Positions 1 through 13,815 of a stretch of DNA of 64,000 bases are shown here, piece after piece (the stretch's first letter is position 1; each line of letters starts with the position of its first letter). A program made the translations under genes and the position numbers. The stretch comes from Hanleya hanleyi (lineage: Eukaryota; Mollusca; Polyplacophora; Lepidopleurida; Hanleyidae), in assembly GCA_036873755.1 (NCBI GenBank), contig JAVTVY010056966.1, positions 221,103 to 285,102 on the forward strand, in the 5' to 3' direction. The notes beneath the pieces are model-generated. The model did not search any database, was not told the DNA's origin, and saw only the letters and a list, made by a program, of their open reading frames with translations.

Positions 1-2440
1 CCAGACAGTCAGCATCGTCAGTACACCTAGCACAAAACATGGATTAAACCAGCCCAGGAAACCGCCTGCCTGCCTTCAATGCTTTATTTTAGACAAACAG
101 AACGAAAATAGACTGCCAGGAGAAACGATGCAGCCTGGACGTGCTGGGATTCCCTAATGACTGCATCAAACTGTCAGTTATATTACCAAGCATTACTCAC
201 AAGCCAAAAACCACACACGTGTACATGACCAGAACTCAGAACTCGAACCAATCACTGGAGTAAAAACATAATAAATAACAACAGTGGGTATACCATTTGG
301 TACCGCCTTCATGAACATGACGGAAATTGGCAGCAAAAAAGTTAATTAACCATGATAACTAGGGAAAACAGCCTTGACACCTCAGGTCTCATAACAACGC
401 AAACAATCTGGCAGGAAAAATAGCTGTTTATAACTTCACCTGTATAAGCATGATAAGGCTTATCAAGGTTAATCTTTTCCTCCTGCTTGCTCATATTTTC
501 CCCATCTTCCCCAGGCAAACAGAGCCCTTACAAGATGCTCCATTCTCACTATGATGGATTTGGGAAGGTAATGGGAACAGTGGAGATCAAAAAGCTGTAT
601 GTCATGAGCAGTGCACAAACTAATTAAATGCCACCTCACAAACATGAAAATGTTCACCTCCAACTTCCGGAATCAGTATCACCTGACTTGTGTGGGGCTG
701 CCTGCCTGTGTCTAAAGTTGGTGGATGAAGTTGGAGGTTTAAAATTGGCCCTTGGTCAACTTAATTATTTCACCATGAATTGGGGAGTGGGGGGGGGGGG
801 GACACATTTCATGCCTTGGAAAAAGTTTACATGCAGTCAATATTTTCTTTATTATAAATACAACAAGAGCCCATGTGGCTTCAATATTACACCTGTGCAA
901 TGATTTATTATTTGCGATCCCACATTAAAATTCAGGTACAAACTATACATGTATATAACTTCATGTGACCTCAAAATTCCAAATTTGGGGTATCAGCATA
1001 TATTAGTCGCAATCCATATCCCAGAGGTGGAGATATAACCTATATGTAATCCATAGTGAGAACTGATGTTATAGACAGATCATTCATGTAGATGGAAGGA
1101 CAGACACACTAAAAATCAATAGGTTTCTTCACCATGTTCACTGGCAGGAGTTTCAGGTATACCCGAAGATCCGAACTGTGTCACAATGAGCAGCCCTGCC
1201 CTGGTATTCAGGCTGTGAAATGAATATGGTTCTCCTTGCCCCATAATGAGTAACGCACATGTATACTCCAGGTATTCACACAGAAAACAAAAGTTAATGA
1301 ACAGAGAGTAGTCACTAATGACTATCATAATGTTGTCTAAGGATGCATGTATATATGGTGTGATTTATCGCTCGCTTTCAATTTTCAAAAGTTACACATT
1401 GCAACATTTGAACAGGTTTGATGTAGGGCAATCTCACTTGGGGAAGCAAATTGTGTTATCAATTGGCACATCTACAAGAATAGCATCCTCCAAACGGGCC
1501 AAATGCAGTCTCGTTCACATTCAAGCTCGCATCAATTTAGTTCAAAATATGAATATTTGACATGATTTATGTTCCTGCAGTTAAGTACAGGGAACCCATC
1601 CTCTACACTGATTAGTAGCAACGCCTTGAATTCTAGAAATCGCACCACACTGATTAGACAGGCCTGGTATTGGCTAATAATGTGACTGATCTACTCACAG
1701 CAGGGCTGATTTCAATTGAACTACATGTAAATCAGCTCTTAATTTTTACCAGGCCGAGATAAGTAGGGCCTTCAAAAAGCAATCACATGGCTGCCTCTCA
1801 TGATTCGATTGTTGCATAACATCACCGTACCATGTTGTAATGGAAATGAATCAAAATTAAGCATTTTTGTACCACCCCAAAGCGATGCCTTATCGAAAAA
1901 CGTGAAAGACCGAGCCTTCATTTACACTACACTAGCCCTGCTGTGTGCATGGTAACGTCCGTCCATGCCACCAGGTTCATGCAACTGGGTAGTGAAAATC
2001 TGACTATTGCACAATAGAAATGTTTGTAATTTGTAATGGAGTCCGAGATGTATCAAACTGTACAATGTTCCACCCCAACATGATGCATTATCCACAAACG
2101 TGAAGGACAAGTTAAAGAATGTTCAACCGTTACAGAAGCTAAGTGCCTCCATGTGCAGAAGTAAACATGAGGCAGCACCTAAAAGGTGCAACAACCCCTC
2201 AGCCAGACAGTTTTAGTCAGTGTATATTGGTACACAATGAATGAAAAATGCATAAGTAAAAGCCTGAAAGATTTGGTTGAATGCAGAAGATGCTTTAGCA
2301 GTGGCTTGTAAAAGATTAAAATATGATAAATTCAGTGTTCGATGTTGGATGCATTGAAGGATTATAATAAATATTTTGACATAGCGCGTACGAAAAATAT
2401 GGCGGAAGAACAGAATATTCTGAACAAAAACAAAAGGCTT
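1..2440. other. No recognisable gene
   Basis: AT-rich sequence with only short ORFs that have no recognisable motif. A 12-13 bp G-run lies near 788-801. The tetramer-rich word ACATGTA recurs, as is common in molluscan DNA. I see no RNA gene and no clear repeat boundary. Confidence 0.5.
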
Positions 2441-2557
2441 CAAGCCATTTTGGCTTTGAACCCTAATAATAATCTAAACAATAATAAAAGTCTTTGATAG
2501 CAATAACTGTATGAATCCCTGTGTACCTGTTGATTGTCTGTCTCTTTCCATCTGTGA

Positions 2558-2857
2558 TCAAGCAGAGGATGAGGGTGGGTGGATGGCAATCCAAACAGCC
2601 TTGTGATATGAATAATATGTTTCATGGACACCAAATTGTATATCTGTGAGTTTGAAATTGGTGAAAATCTGGTCAATGGTTGTCCTAAGATCTGTGGTTA
2701 GGGTGTGTATTAAGGGAAAGAGCCCATGCTCTTGGAAGAAGTCGTTTATCTTGGTTGTTTCAGCCGAGTCGACAGCAAAGTCATTGTTGAAGTCTCCAAG
2801 TATGACAACATTAGTCGCTGAACAGTGGTTCCTTAGTGATGTAGAAAGTCCGCCCAA
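2558..2857 (-). pseudogene. AP-endonuclease (EEP) domain fragment of a mobile element
   Basis: The reverse-strand frame contains VVILGDFNNDF, the GDFN motif of exonuclease-endonuclease-phosphatase domains. Near its C-terminus are TTIDQIFTN and ETYYSYHKAVW, which match the conserved region that normally carries the catalytic SDH; here it reads SYH, so the catalytic Asp is replaced. Only about the last 90 residues of the domain survive and there is no RT or helicase frame beside it. Such domains occur in non-LTR retrotransposons and in Helentron-type rolling-circle transposons. The ETYYS...W wording fits the latter in my memory, but I cannot separate the two here. The fragment abuts the tandem array starting near 2850, which may or may not be coincidence. 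Confidence 0.55.
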
Positions 2858-4280
2858 TCAGAGAAACCAGTTCTGTCATTCATCGTAAGTTTCTTGATGC
2901 ACTGATGATGTATATCAAATTTTACATCGAGCACTTGAATGGTATCAGAGAGAGATCATTAATGATTTTGCATAAATTAAAGATGGCCGCCTATCCTTCC
3001 GGTCATTCAGAGGAACTGATCTTCATTACGAGTGTCTTGATACATCGATGCTGTATCCCAAGTTTCATATAGAACACTTAAATGGTATCCGAGATATATA
3101 TCATTAAAGATTTTGCATAAATTAAAGATGGCCACCAAGATTTCCACCCAATCAGAGAAACCAGTTCTGTCATTCATCATAAGTCCCTTGCTGCATCGAT
3201 GATGTTTATCAAATTTTATATCGAGCACTTAAACGGTATCAGAGATAGAGATCATTAATGATTTTGCATAAATTAAAAATGGCCGGCCATCCTTCCCGCC
3301 TCTCAGAAGAATTGATGTGGTTATTCAGTGCAAGTCAAGTCTCTTGATACATCGATGCTGTATACCAAGTTTCGTATAGAACACTTCAATGGTATCAAAG
3401 AAATACATCATTAAAGATTCTGCATAAATTAAAGATGGCCACCAAGGCTTTTACCTAATCAGGAAAACTGGTTTGGTCATTCCTTCAAAGTTTCTTGATG
3501 TATCGATAATCTCTACAAAGTTTCACACTGAACAGCAAAATGGTTTCCGAGATACACAAGATTCATGGTTTCGCATAAATTAAAGATGGCCGCCAAAGTT
3601 TCCACCCAATCGGGCCCAGATTCAATAGGATTCTGGGTAATGAGCATAGGAATGTGCACGGCAAGTTTGGTGTGCCTAGGGTAAGTCGTTCTAAAGAAAG
3701 CTTGGTAACAAGAAGTTTCATATAGAATACTTCAATGGTATCAAAGAAATACATCATTAAAGACTCTGCATAAATTAAAGATGGCCACCAAGGCTTTCAC
3801 CTAATCAGGAAAACTGGTTTGGTCATTCCTTCAAAGTTTCTTGATGTATCGATAATCTCTACAAAGTTTCACACTGAACAGCAAAATGGTTTCCGAGATA
3901 CACAAGATTCATGGTTTCGCATAAATTAAAGATGGCCGCCAAAGTTTCCACCCAATCGGGTCCAGATTCAATAGGGTTCTGGGTCATGAGCATATGGATG
4001 TGCACGGCAAGTTTGGTGTGCCTAGGGTAAGTCGTTCTAAAGAAAGCTTGGTAACGAGAAAGCTGTGATGGTTTCGCATAAATTAAAGATGGCCGCCAAA
4101 GTTTCCAACCAATCGGGTCCAGATTCAATAGGCTTGTGGTTGACCACCCAACAATTCTGTGTACCAAATTTGAAGTCTCTAGAAGCAACGGTTCGGTTTC
4201 TAGATCGATCACAAGAATTGTTGACGACCGGACGACCGGACGTACATGCCAACGACAAGACCCCGCAGCCTAATAGGCTG
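2850..4280 (+). repeat. Tandem array A (~150-bp units, AAGATGGCCGCC core), pearl/Helentron-like
   Basis: Eight units are marked by ATAAATTAAAGATGGCC-like cores at about 2980, 3125, 3276, 3432, 3583, 3778, 3929 and 4085, spaced 145-195 bp. Each carries a diverged ATCAGA/ATCGGG block and a CATCGATG block. The array ends in GACGACCGGACGACCGGACG and then a hairpin, GCAGCCT-AAT-AGGCTG, at 4266-4281. The order of tandem core, CG-rich GACGGACGAC-type tail and terminal hairpin is that of bivalve pearl elements and Helentron-associated interspersed repeats. The units are not homologous to those of array B. ORFs across the array are repeat translations, not genes. Confidence 0.65.
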
Positions 4281-4612
4281 AGGGGTAAAAACTACACCTG
4301 TCCCGGACAGGTAATTGTTGAAAAGTACCTGTCTCCAGTGACAGGTACTAAAATATATTTTGTTTTAGGTGTTCAAAATATATCTTTGACAAAAATCATT
4401 CAAACCAGCTGCTAATTAGTGCATGAAAAGGTGTCATTAATTTATTGGTAGCTTGCAACATGTAGCTTTGTCATTAATCTTGAAATGTACATGTACTTTA
4501 CAATTTCAACAACTGCATGTGCAGGTAATGCTTAAAGGGTGAAAGATAAACTATTTGGTCACCTGTCTCATAACTGACAGGTAAAATATTTTGAATATTT
4601 TGACCCCTGATG
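4281..4612. repeat. Putative small MITE with three ACCTGTC/GACAGGT hairpins
   Basis: Bounded by GAGGGGTAAAA at the left and TTTTGACCCCTG at the right, an imperfect inverted pair. Inside are three short hairpins of ACCTGTC...GACAGGT near 4297, 4327 and 4561. The ends are short and no target duplication is clear, so the boundaries are tentative. Confidence 0.4.
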
Positions 4613-6000
4613 CATGCCTGCATTCGTCTGTGCAACTGAGTAGTGATATGACAGGGCTAGACGTTATAGAATTTGCATAATCCTTTTCTGAGATTCATGC
4701 AGGGATGACAATTTTCATGCGACTTGAACTAATGGTTATGAAGTTTGTTCAGGCCTGTATGATCTTAAAAATGATGCCCTGTGAGTGAATATCATGATTT
4801 AACATCACTTTCAACAATATTTCAGTCATATCACAACGCTTTGGGTCCAATGCAATCACAGCAGGCATTGTAGCAACTACTAGTGACACAACTGTCGCAA
4901 TTAGCAATTACAACAATTGTGTCATTAGCACTTGTCAGGTCACCAGCTAATGTCACAACTGCGCTGTGAAAATAGCAGGCAACTCTTGTCACCCAAAAAG
5001 TGATAGCAAGCATATTGCCGCTTATTGTCACAACTGGGAACCAGTAATTATTAGAGGCAAAAATATATCACACATGACAATGCATGATGTATGACTAAAT
5101 CTTTGATATACGCAATTACGACATTAGCTGGTGACCTCACTATTGCGACAATTGTGTCATTAGTAGTTGTTACAAGGCATGCAATGTTTACAGTGCCCGA
5201 AGACATCAATTGGACGCTAGAAACCATGTCTATCTTTTCATTATTTCAGCCAATCAAATCGCTCGTCACAAGTTTGATAGGAATGAGATTTATATCCGGG
5301 GATTTTTATATAAATTGGTCAATAACAACGCAGAGAGAAAACAGAACGATACATGTATGCATATTTCTTTACGGAATAAAGTTTCTCGCTAATTTGTGAA
5401 TCGTTTCCACTCATCAGAGATGGTAGATTTACACCCAGCAACATTTAGATGCCAATTTCATGAATCATAGAGGATTTCATTCACATAATTTTAAGACGCG
5501 AGTTGGAAGTTTTTAATGTATTTGTTTTTTCCTGTTTTGGAAGACATTGCAAAATGTGCCCATATTTGTGGCCTCTTTCTCTTATGTTTCACTTGACAGT
5601 GCTATATTACTTATCATGGTTGGCCACATTCTTTTTCATGAAATGAGGCCACATTTTTCTAGAGTGTGGCCAAATTACCCTGCCGATTGTTAGAGGTATA
5701 CTTGAAAACTGATCATAATCCCCATCCCTGAACTGGAGTTATAACAGTACATAACACAATTTTCCACTTTTTCCCACATTTTCTGATCCTTTGACCTCAA
5801 AACAAGAGCCAAGAGCTCACGTTTCCCACGCTGGAATCAGCCCTGGTCAGACAATGAAAGAATATATTATTTAATTTGCCTTCAAATAGATTCCCTTCAA
5901 GTGAGAACATTTTTCATGAAGAAAGAATAATGTGAAGAATGTGAGGAAGTAAATAACAAAGTCTGTTATTGAGTTAATAAACAGATATAAAGTTCATCAG
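4613..6000. other. No recognisable gene
   Basis: Noncoding, AT-rich. Several GTGACA/TGTCAC and CAATTGT words recur between 4860 and 5170 but form no regular array. No domain-bearing ORF. Confidence 0.5.
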
Positions 6001-7690
6001 TGGCGGCGGAACGTAATTGAAAGTGGGGGGGGGGGGGGCACTACGGCAACCCAACAAGCTCCGGGGTCCTAGATTGCCGGAGATGTGTTCTGAGCGTTTT
6101 CCCGGAAATAAAACTGATCAGACTGCATGCAGATTTATGATTCTATTTTCATGATGTTTCCGCAATAAATAGCAAGCATCGATATTGAAAACATCGCACC
6201 TCATGCCTGCGTCCATTTGACTTTCTAGTTATATTTAAAACATACAAAAATATGACTTTTAGTTCTTGGAAGGGGAACCAATATGCCTACCGATAGGATT
6301 CTTTCACACAAAGATAAAACAAGGAAATCCTCACAGCCCAACAGGCGAGGGTCCAGGGGCCGCCTAGGCCCCGGAAGCTCCGAAGTCTCCGGGCATGCGT
6401 TGTAAGCGTTTTCCAGGAAATAAATTCGAATATAATTTATGCAGATTTATGGTTCTATTTTCAAGTTTGTTTCGCATTTATAAGCATGCATCGATATTGA
6501 AAAAATCATACTTCATGCCTGAATCCATTTGACTTTCTTGTTATATTTAACACATAAAAAAAGATAGTGCCACGGCACTGTAGCTCATCTGGCTGTAAGA
6601 AATTTTTAATAATTAACTGCAATAGATGAGTTTCTAACTTGTGTTGTCCCGCCTGAACACTAAATGATCCATGCACTAAATTCCTGAGATTTCACGATGA
6701 CAAAGTTTCATGGGAAATTCAAGATGCGGCCATACTGGATTTTCGAATGTGACCAGAAAAGGTATCTTGCACAACTAGACCCCAAGGGGAACCTGTGTAT
6801 CAAATTTGAGAAAGATCAATGCCGTGGTTCCTGAGGAATCGTGATAAAGTTTCATGGGAAAATCCAAGATGGCCACCTGGTGGCCATATTGGATTTTCGA
6901 ATCAGAGCACAAAAGCTATCTTGCACAACTAGACCCCAAGGGGAACATGTGTACCAAATTTGAGAAAGATCTATGCAGTAGTTCCTGAGAAATCGCGATA
7001 ACAAAGTTTCATGAGAAAATCCAAGATGGTCGTCTGGTGGCCATATTAGATATTTAAATTGGACTAAAGTACACATGTTGTACAACTAGACCCAAAGGGG
7101 AACTGGTGTAGCACATTTGAGAAAGATCCATGAAGTAGTAACCAAAAAATAATGATGACAAGATTTCACTGGCAAATTCAAGATGGCCACCATGGCAGCC
7201 ATATTTAAAATCATATCGACACCGCATGAATAAATTCTGGTGTATTGGTGTATTCTCGTTGGGGGGAGGGGGGGGACATGCGTGCCAATTTTCAGCTTAA
7301 TCAGCCAAGCGGTTTCAGAGAAGAGGATGTTTACGCACGATGCACAATCAGGCCATGACATCAGCCCATCGGGAATTCGGCCCAGATGAGCTAAAAACGA
7401 TGACCTTTACATCATGAAACATTAGAACCAATATGATACCGATTCATTTACACAAAGCTGAAATAAGTGATCCTCAGAGCCTGACAAGCGAGGGACCAGG
7501 GGCTGCCTAGGCCCTGGAAGTTCGAGGGTCTTGGGTTGCCGGAAATGCGTTTTACGCGTTTTCCCGGAAATAAATCTGAACACAATGTATATAGATTTAT
7601 GGTTCCATTTTCACATTCGTTTTGCATAAACATGCATCGATAAATATTGAAGAATATGCCGGACTCCATTTGCCTTCCTGGTTAACCACA
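6001..7690 (+). repeat. Dispersed repeat family A, copy 1, interrupted by a pearl-like insertion
   Basis: Consists of subunits sharing GCCTAGGCCCCGGAAGCTCC, then GCGTTTTCCCGGAAATAAA, then GCAGATTTATGGTTCTATTT and CATCGATATTGAA. Subunits lie at about 6049-6240, 6340-6560 and 7460-7690. A 13-bp G-run (near 6026) follows a GGCGGCGGAACG leader. The third subunit is separated from the second by the element at 6566-7396. Related copies are at 20135-20690 and 47705-48200. No coding capacity is seen; family assignment unknown. Confidence 0.75.
6566..7396 (+). mobile_element. Pearl/Helentron-like element B, copy 1 (few tandem units)
   Basis: Begins AGATAGTGCCACGGCACTG (hairpin GTGCC/GGCAC) followed by TAGCTCATCTG and ends CAGATGAGCTA followed by A residues. 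The core has about three or four ~157-bp units carrying AAGATGG(C/T)C and GGTGGCCATATT. The uninterrupted family A copy at 20420-20440 shows the empty site, in which CATACAAAACGACGACC is continuous. That fixes the ends of this insertion inside an A-run, as expected for Helentron-type insertion at TT/AA. No protein is encoded. Confidence 0.75.
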
Positions 7691-7699
7691 AACAAAACA

Positions 7700-8036
7700 G
7701 GCCCATAACACACCACTACACGTCCTGGCACTCTATCTGTAATTTTTATGTGGGGACATGGTCAGTTATGAGTGCCAAAAAGTAGGTGGGGGGGGGGGGC
7801 AAAGATATTCAGCACCCCCCCCCCCCCCAATTAACAGTGGGGGGGGGGGCGGGCCCCCGTGGCTCCCAGCTTCCAACGCCGTTCATGAAAAGGACCCCTC
7901 TCCCAGTTAAATTAGTAAATGCATGCTTCTTATTTCACAACAGCTTAACTGAATGTAGATGGGTTTTATCAAACAGGGGAGACAACTCCACAGGAAGAGT
8001 CCAACCATAGAATGTAGTCAAACTGGATATAGTACG
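7700..8036. other. Poly-G/poly-C cluster, no gene
   Basis: G-run at about 7789-7799, C-run at about 7815-7827 and G-run at about 7839-7849 within 70 bp. They could fold into G-quadruplex or hairpin structures, and exact lengths in an assembly are unreliable. No supported coding sequence. Confidence 0.6.
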
Positions 8037-8468
8037 AAACGCTTTCGCAACAGGCCAGTTATATTATGTGCACGGTGAGAGAGTGACGGTGTATTTTATT
8101 TAATGTCAAACATTTTAGATCATGTTGATCTCTGAATGCATATTAAACCCATCTCATGTTTGCACATTTTTCAAGTCACGCCCAGTAATCTAGTGTCCAC
8201 GTGGAGCAGTTGTTTGCAGGTTATAATTTATTCCGGAATGCCCTCCCTTTGTCAAATCTATATGCCAATGCTTTCGGAACACGCCAGTTATATTATGTGA
8301 GCGCGGGGGGCGGGGGAGAGAGAGTGACGGTGTATTTTATTTACTGTCAAACTGTCATTACTGTCAAACATTTTTGATCATGTTGACCTCTGAATGCATA
8401 TATTAAAACCGTCTCATGTTTGCACATTTTTCAAGCCACGCCCTGTCTACTCCATGATCACGTGGACC
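8037..8468. repeat. Tandem duplication of a ~200-230-bp segment
   Basis: Two direct copies, about 8037-8206 and 8269-8468. Each runs from GCTTTCG(C/G)AACA(G/C)GCCAGTT through GAGAGTGACGGTGTATTTTA to GCACATTTTTCAAG(T/C)CACGCCC. The second copy has extra sequence, including GTCAAACTGTCATTACT. An old local duplication with no coding sense. Confidence 0.8.
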
Positions 8469-11400
8469 TGTAAGGACAGTTCTATGTAAATACGTGGTCA
8501 CTGATCCGGAATAAATGCCCAGTGGTACGTCCAGGGCTTAACTGAAAAAAAAAAATTGTAGTCAAACTGGATTCAGGTTTGGGGTGCTTTGACTTTGACC
8601 TCAAAATGAATATGGTTCCTCTTTGCCTCATGGATAAGGTATACTCCAATCCAATCCATAACCCGGAACAGTTTACTAAAGTTAACAGATGGACAGAAAT
8701 TGTGATTACAATGTACGACCTTGTCTATCAATAGCGGCATAAAAAATCAATAGAGTTTCCAGGATTTTTATTCAACTTGTCTCGTCTCGACATTTATGTC
8801 ATGTGACATGTGCCAAAATCAATGGTTTTCTTTGACTGCTCATGTTCGACTACTCCAAACCAATTTTCACAGTGGCAGCAAACTTTCATTGACTATAAAT
8901 CAACATCGTTTTCCGGTTGACTTTCATGTGATAAACTAGCAGTATCAGGCCATTGTCACTTGATTGGTTGTTTAGCATGACCTTGATTTTTTAAATACAC
9001 ATGATAGATGCTGTAAGTATAATTAATTTATTAATTATTAAATTGCAAACCAATTGTATACCGGTACGGATAAGAAGAAAATGAGTAAGTTTTACTCATG
9101 AAGATGTAAATCCCTCATCTATATTAATTATTTGCTCTCAAAGTAAAGAGAAGGGCTGGTCATGCTAAACAACCAATCAAGTGAAAGTGGCCTTAAATGA
9201 GTATTTCTTCAAGATTCCATATAAATTATTACACTAAGGTAAAATTAAAATCGGATAATTAGTGGATATGCTACATGTTTCAGCTACCGAAGTCTGCAGT
9301 TATTTTTTCGATGATTGCCGAAGAATTTCCTGGGATAAAATAGTGTACTTTTTCAACCAAATAATAACACTTCACGTTTCGTCTTTGATCAGGGATTAAA
9401 CATACCCAAAAAGTCAACTTAATGACTGCTTTCACATGTGGAGGGAAACACCTAAGTGATCTGCAATTTCATCCTGGGGAAATATATTGATTCCAGCACC
9501 AACAGTCACTTTCGATGTCTTTCAATGAATTTCTTTTAATACAGTATATAAAATCAAAATAAACCGAAGTGTATGAGAAATGATCCGTAGAACATAGCCT
9601 TGAATTGGTCAATGTACATGTATAGATAGGCATGGTCGATGTACTCTGAATGGCCATGATCATTCCGTTTTATATTTCGTCCACAAATTCAACCTGGATT
9701 TCCAAGTGGAGATTCAACAGCTGTAGAGTAGTTATACATGTAACAGGTGCACTGCTTTTGATTGACAATTCTGTTTAATCAACTATTGTATAATCTCTCA
9801 GTAAAAGTTATGATGAAAACGATGGTAGAATAGAGAGTAAAAAAGAATGATCAATGATAGATTATCCAGAACATATTCCATCAGGGAATGAAATATACAT
9901 TGATTTGTTGGACGTGTCTGGAAAAAAATTGTACTGTCTAGTAAATATGGTTTGTCCTTCGAACGATTGTCCAACGCAGTTTATCAGCCCTGAATCACCA
10001 GAAAGTATAAAACCTGCTATGATATCGCCGATAGGCCAACTACTTCATCTTTTCTCAGTTTTATTCGCCGAATTTGCGTGCAAATGTTGACAAAACTCGC
10101 CATGCTGGATGTTGTTTTTGCAGAATAGATGTTGAAAGGGGAATTCCTCGTGACCTACCATACAATTTGATTGGTCTGAATTATCGATGTCATCCTTCTA
10201 CATTTACCATGTGTCTATGAGTACTTAAGTTGTTTTGGCTGCTTGTCGAGCAGTTGAAATGTTGTTGGGTGAAGTGTGTCGGTCACACGGAATGAGGTAC
10301 TAATGCCCCGCAGCCAGGGAAACCTTGAGTTCTCAAACACTGACAAAATGGCGGGTTCAAATCCGGGTTGACGTCGAAAAAGTCAGTGACCAAAGGGAAT
10401 TGGAAAGATCGGATATACCGCCCAGTAGTACAGACAAAGCTCTGTATGCATCAACATCATCTAGTGTGGCAGTGACGCAAAATTTCAGTCCTCGAAATTT
10501 GGCACGAATGAACCATCGTTCGCGTGTCGGTTACGCAAATCCGAAATGGCCACGAAACAAAAAATCGAAAAATCGGTTACATGAATGCGCTTCTGGTAGA
10601 TATGTTCTGGTAACAAAAGTCGCAACCTCTTCTCTGTCTGTCCACTGTGTAAACTTTAACCATATAACGTGTATCTTTCAGCATGTTTTAAAAGTGAAAC
10701 TACATGTAAGTCGCATTTATAATAATAATAATAAATGCTTTATTTAACGAGGGTTACACAATCAGTCAGAGACTGTTCTCCCTTGAGGCCCTCATAACAA
10801 TTAAAATAAAGATGTTCAAATATATTGTATCTATAAAGCACAATTGATGATAATATTTATGTAACATACAAATAATCAATCTCTTTTATTATTTACAAAA
10901 TTATTTACAAGTTTCTTGAATGAAACCACAGTGTCCACAGTGTTACCACATGGCAGGCATGTGTCTGTCAGCTTGCACAGACTGTTTTGTCTACATGTAT
11001 CCTCGGTTCAGGGCCGGTGTACTATTATGTAATAAACCAATACCGGCCAGGAAACAGCTTAAATACCATACTTGCTAGAGTTGGAATGTAAGGGTTACCC
11101 GCAAACCTCCTCGCTCCGAGGTTGTTCAGTTGCTCCATGGGGAGCTCTGCATGGAGCTAGCAGCAGAGGTGGCATGAGAGCTCCTCATGGAGGAATTACC
11201 TCAGACATGTCAGAGTGGGCTGCTTGCAGTTAACTGTTGCTCTTTGTCACTCCTGCCATTTCTAAATTTCCAGGAGGCGTGTTCAACTTCTCAGACTTTT
11301 CAATTGAGATTTTAATGGAATCACAAGAAAATGGTGAATGAATTATACACCCTGAGTCGCAATAGCCAATCATGAATGGTGTTACGTGAGCAATCTCATT

Positions 11401-13226
11401 CCCGTATGTTAACTCATTTGTCTGTTCAGTCGCTGACCACGTGCTGTGGACAGGGTCATATATCCCGCTGATTGCAATCTCGTTGAGTTGTATGGTACCG
11501 GTTGACTGCACACTATTATAACTACGTAACCATTTTGCGAAACCAATTGGTTACTTAAAAATTAACATCGTAACCAAACAGGCCAATATTACCATAACCG
11601 ATTTTTTGGTTACGTCAATTAACCAATTTTCGAGGCCTGAATTTTTGAGGCAGATAAAGATAAAGATAAAGATAAATCGACCATGGCTTGATTGTAGAGA
11701 TGTTCTGTGAACAAGATGACAAAAGTAAAGGGCAATTGAGAAATTCGTTGTGACTGGATCAACAAAGCTCAAAAAATTGTTCCATAAAGAATAAAAACAC
11801 TTTTGTCCTGACCAAGACGAAAATGTCCGGCAACTTTTCCTGTTGATGATTTTGAATATTTCTACCCCTGTCCATGTTTAAATTTCAATTTTGAAAACAA
11901 CAATTTAGGGTTACTAGGGTTAGTAGAATGCCACAAGGCGGAAGATATACAACACAATTTTTTTAATGCAATAGCAATGTAATATATTCCTGAAGTCTAC
12001 GTGAAAGGCATATTCTGCAATGAATGTCATATAATACAATATCAACTTTTAATGAAGCAGTCAGTGTGATGCAGGCCTGGCCTTTTGAGGAGTGCAATCG
12101 CGCTCGCGCTCCATCACGCTCCTAATTTTCTTTTGAGGAACGTCATTTTTCGCGCACCTCGGCTCGTCAGTCTGTGTTGTTGTTGTTGTAATACCATCAA
12201 GCACTGTTGTTGGGCTGTGCAATAGGAAAAGCTTTAATGCCTGCCTCACCTCATGACTTCCCAAGAATAGATTCCCAGTCTTTCCCTGCCTTTATTTAAT
12301 CAAAGTATACTTTTAATAAGCAAAGTAAATCCTGCAAGCTTTCCTGTTTTTAATGGATGAAAAAGCACATGTTACTTTTCTACGTTTTTCACAAAAGAGT
12401 TCCAATCAACTCAGGGACAGTCTTGTACTCAACTAACAAGATGTTGACACACTTTCTCTCCATTATGAGCATTTAGTGGACTATCTATTGACCAAATCTG
12501 TATAAATATATTTGTGAATAGCTTATTTCTTTACAAACTTCAACAAAAATATTGTTTTATCATTGCAAAGTATTTTACTTTATCATTGATATAACTTGTG
12601 AGTAACTGTTTTATACAGAAAAGCAGGGTGCCTGCTACTAAATTGTAAATTTTCCGTTTCCTATTTAATATAGAAATGCAGCTCTGGAACTATGCTCCAC
12701 AAACATTTAAATTTATTTATTTTTTATAAAGTACGGGTAAATGAAATTTGTATTACTAGGATATACTACATATCATTACACATTTATTCACTCTCATACA
12801 GTATACAAGTAATTTGAAGGGGTTAAATTCCAGGAGAGCGAATCACCCTCCTTGGAAAATTTAGGACGACTGTTTTTAGCTCTCCATCATTTTTCAAATG
12901 GCGAGGCCTGGTGATGTACAGATAAAAATATATATAGACTTCCCATTTGCTGGGATCCATACCAAATAGAATTAATGCGGATTTCACATGAAATTTACTT
13001 CAATTTCTAATCAACATATTTGTCCACGAGAATGGATATTTTATATAAGTATAGACAAGAACCAGCATTTCATTGTATATGTCAGCCCCAACAATTCACC
13101 TCAGCAATCAGCAATTGCCGAGGTAAATACCGTGGCATAATCAGTTCACCTCAGCAATATTTAACATGGTGTTAAATAGGAATATTTAAATATGACATTA
13201 TTTTTGCCGAGGTGACCTTCTGAATT
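8469..13226. other. No recognisable gene
   Basis: Short ORFs at 9854-10090 (78 codons) and 10325-10747 (140 codons) have no motif I recognise and no clear splice context. At 10716-10740 a (AAT)n tract is followed by a TTTATTTAACGAGGGTTACAC block that may be the reverse-strand 3' tail of a retroelement. The rest is AT-rich. Confidence 0.45.
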
Positions 13227-13815
13227 CAGGGTTTCATACACGTCGTGTTTTGCCATCGGTATTCAGTGGCAAAATTGAGCTAAAAACTCAATTCATGCCG
13301 TAAAAAACTGAGTTTACTATGTTTACTAAGAAAAATATTCAATTTTTGAACTGAAAACTCAATTCCAGTAAAAGCTAGAACACGTAATTCAAGCAAAGAA
13401 TGGTGAAAAAACAGATGTCAACTCGCGCCAAAAGGGGATTTCCAAATTCAGCCGAAAATCAGTCTTCGGACATTTCCGTTTCCGACTTCACGTTCATCAG
13501 TGAATTGATTCTGAAATATTCCTCGGAATACCCACACTGCGACGTGAGAGTCGCCCGAGTCTATACAGCTAGTAGTGACAATTTCTCGGGGATAGTCAGA
13601 AAATATCGGCCCGAAAATATTGCACGTCGACTTCCGCTCAGACAGTGCAGATTATCTTTTTTTCCATCTTCCCCTACAGTTCCGACTCGCTCACTGCATA
13701 ATTTCCAATTTCGTCGTTGAGTGAAAGCAACTTCTAAAAGTTTGCCAAGGGAGAATGATAGATCTTTATATGAGATATTACCAACATTAATAGCTTAATC
13801 CTGCTGTATATTCTC

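Noticed and set aside
10340..10370. tRNA-like box B (GGTTCAAATCC)
   Set aside because: No box A at a suitable distance upstream and no cloverleaf.
9854..10747. Two ORFs of 78 and 140 codons as host genes
   Set aside because: No recognisable domain, no splice or promoter support, and composition like the surrounding noncoding DNA.
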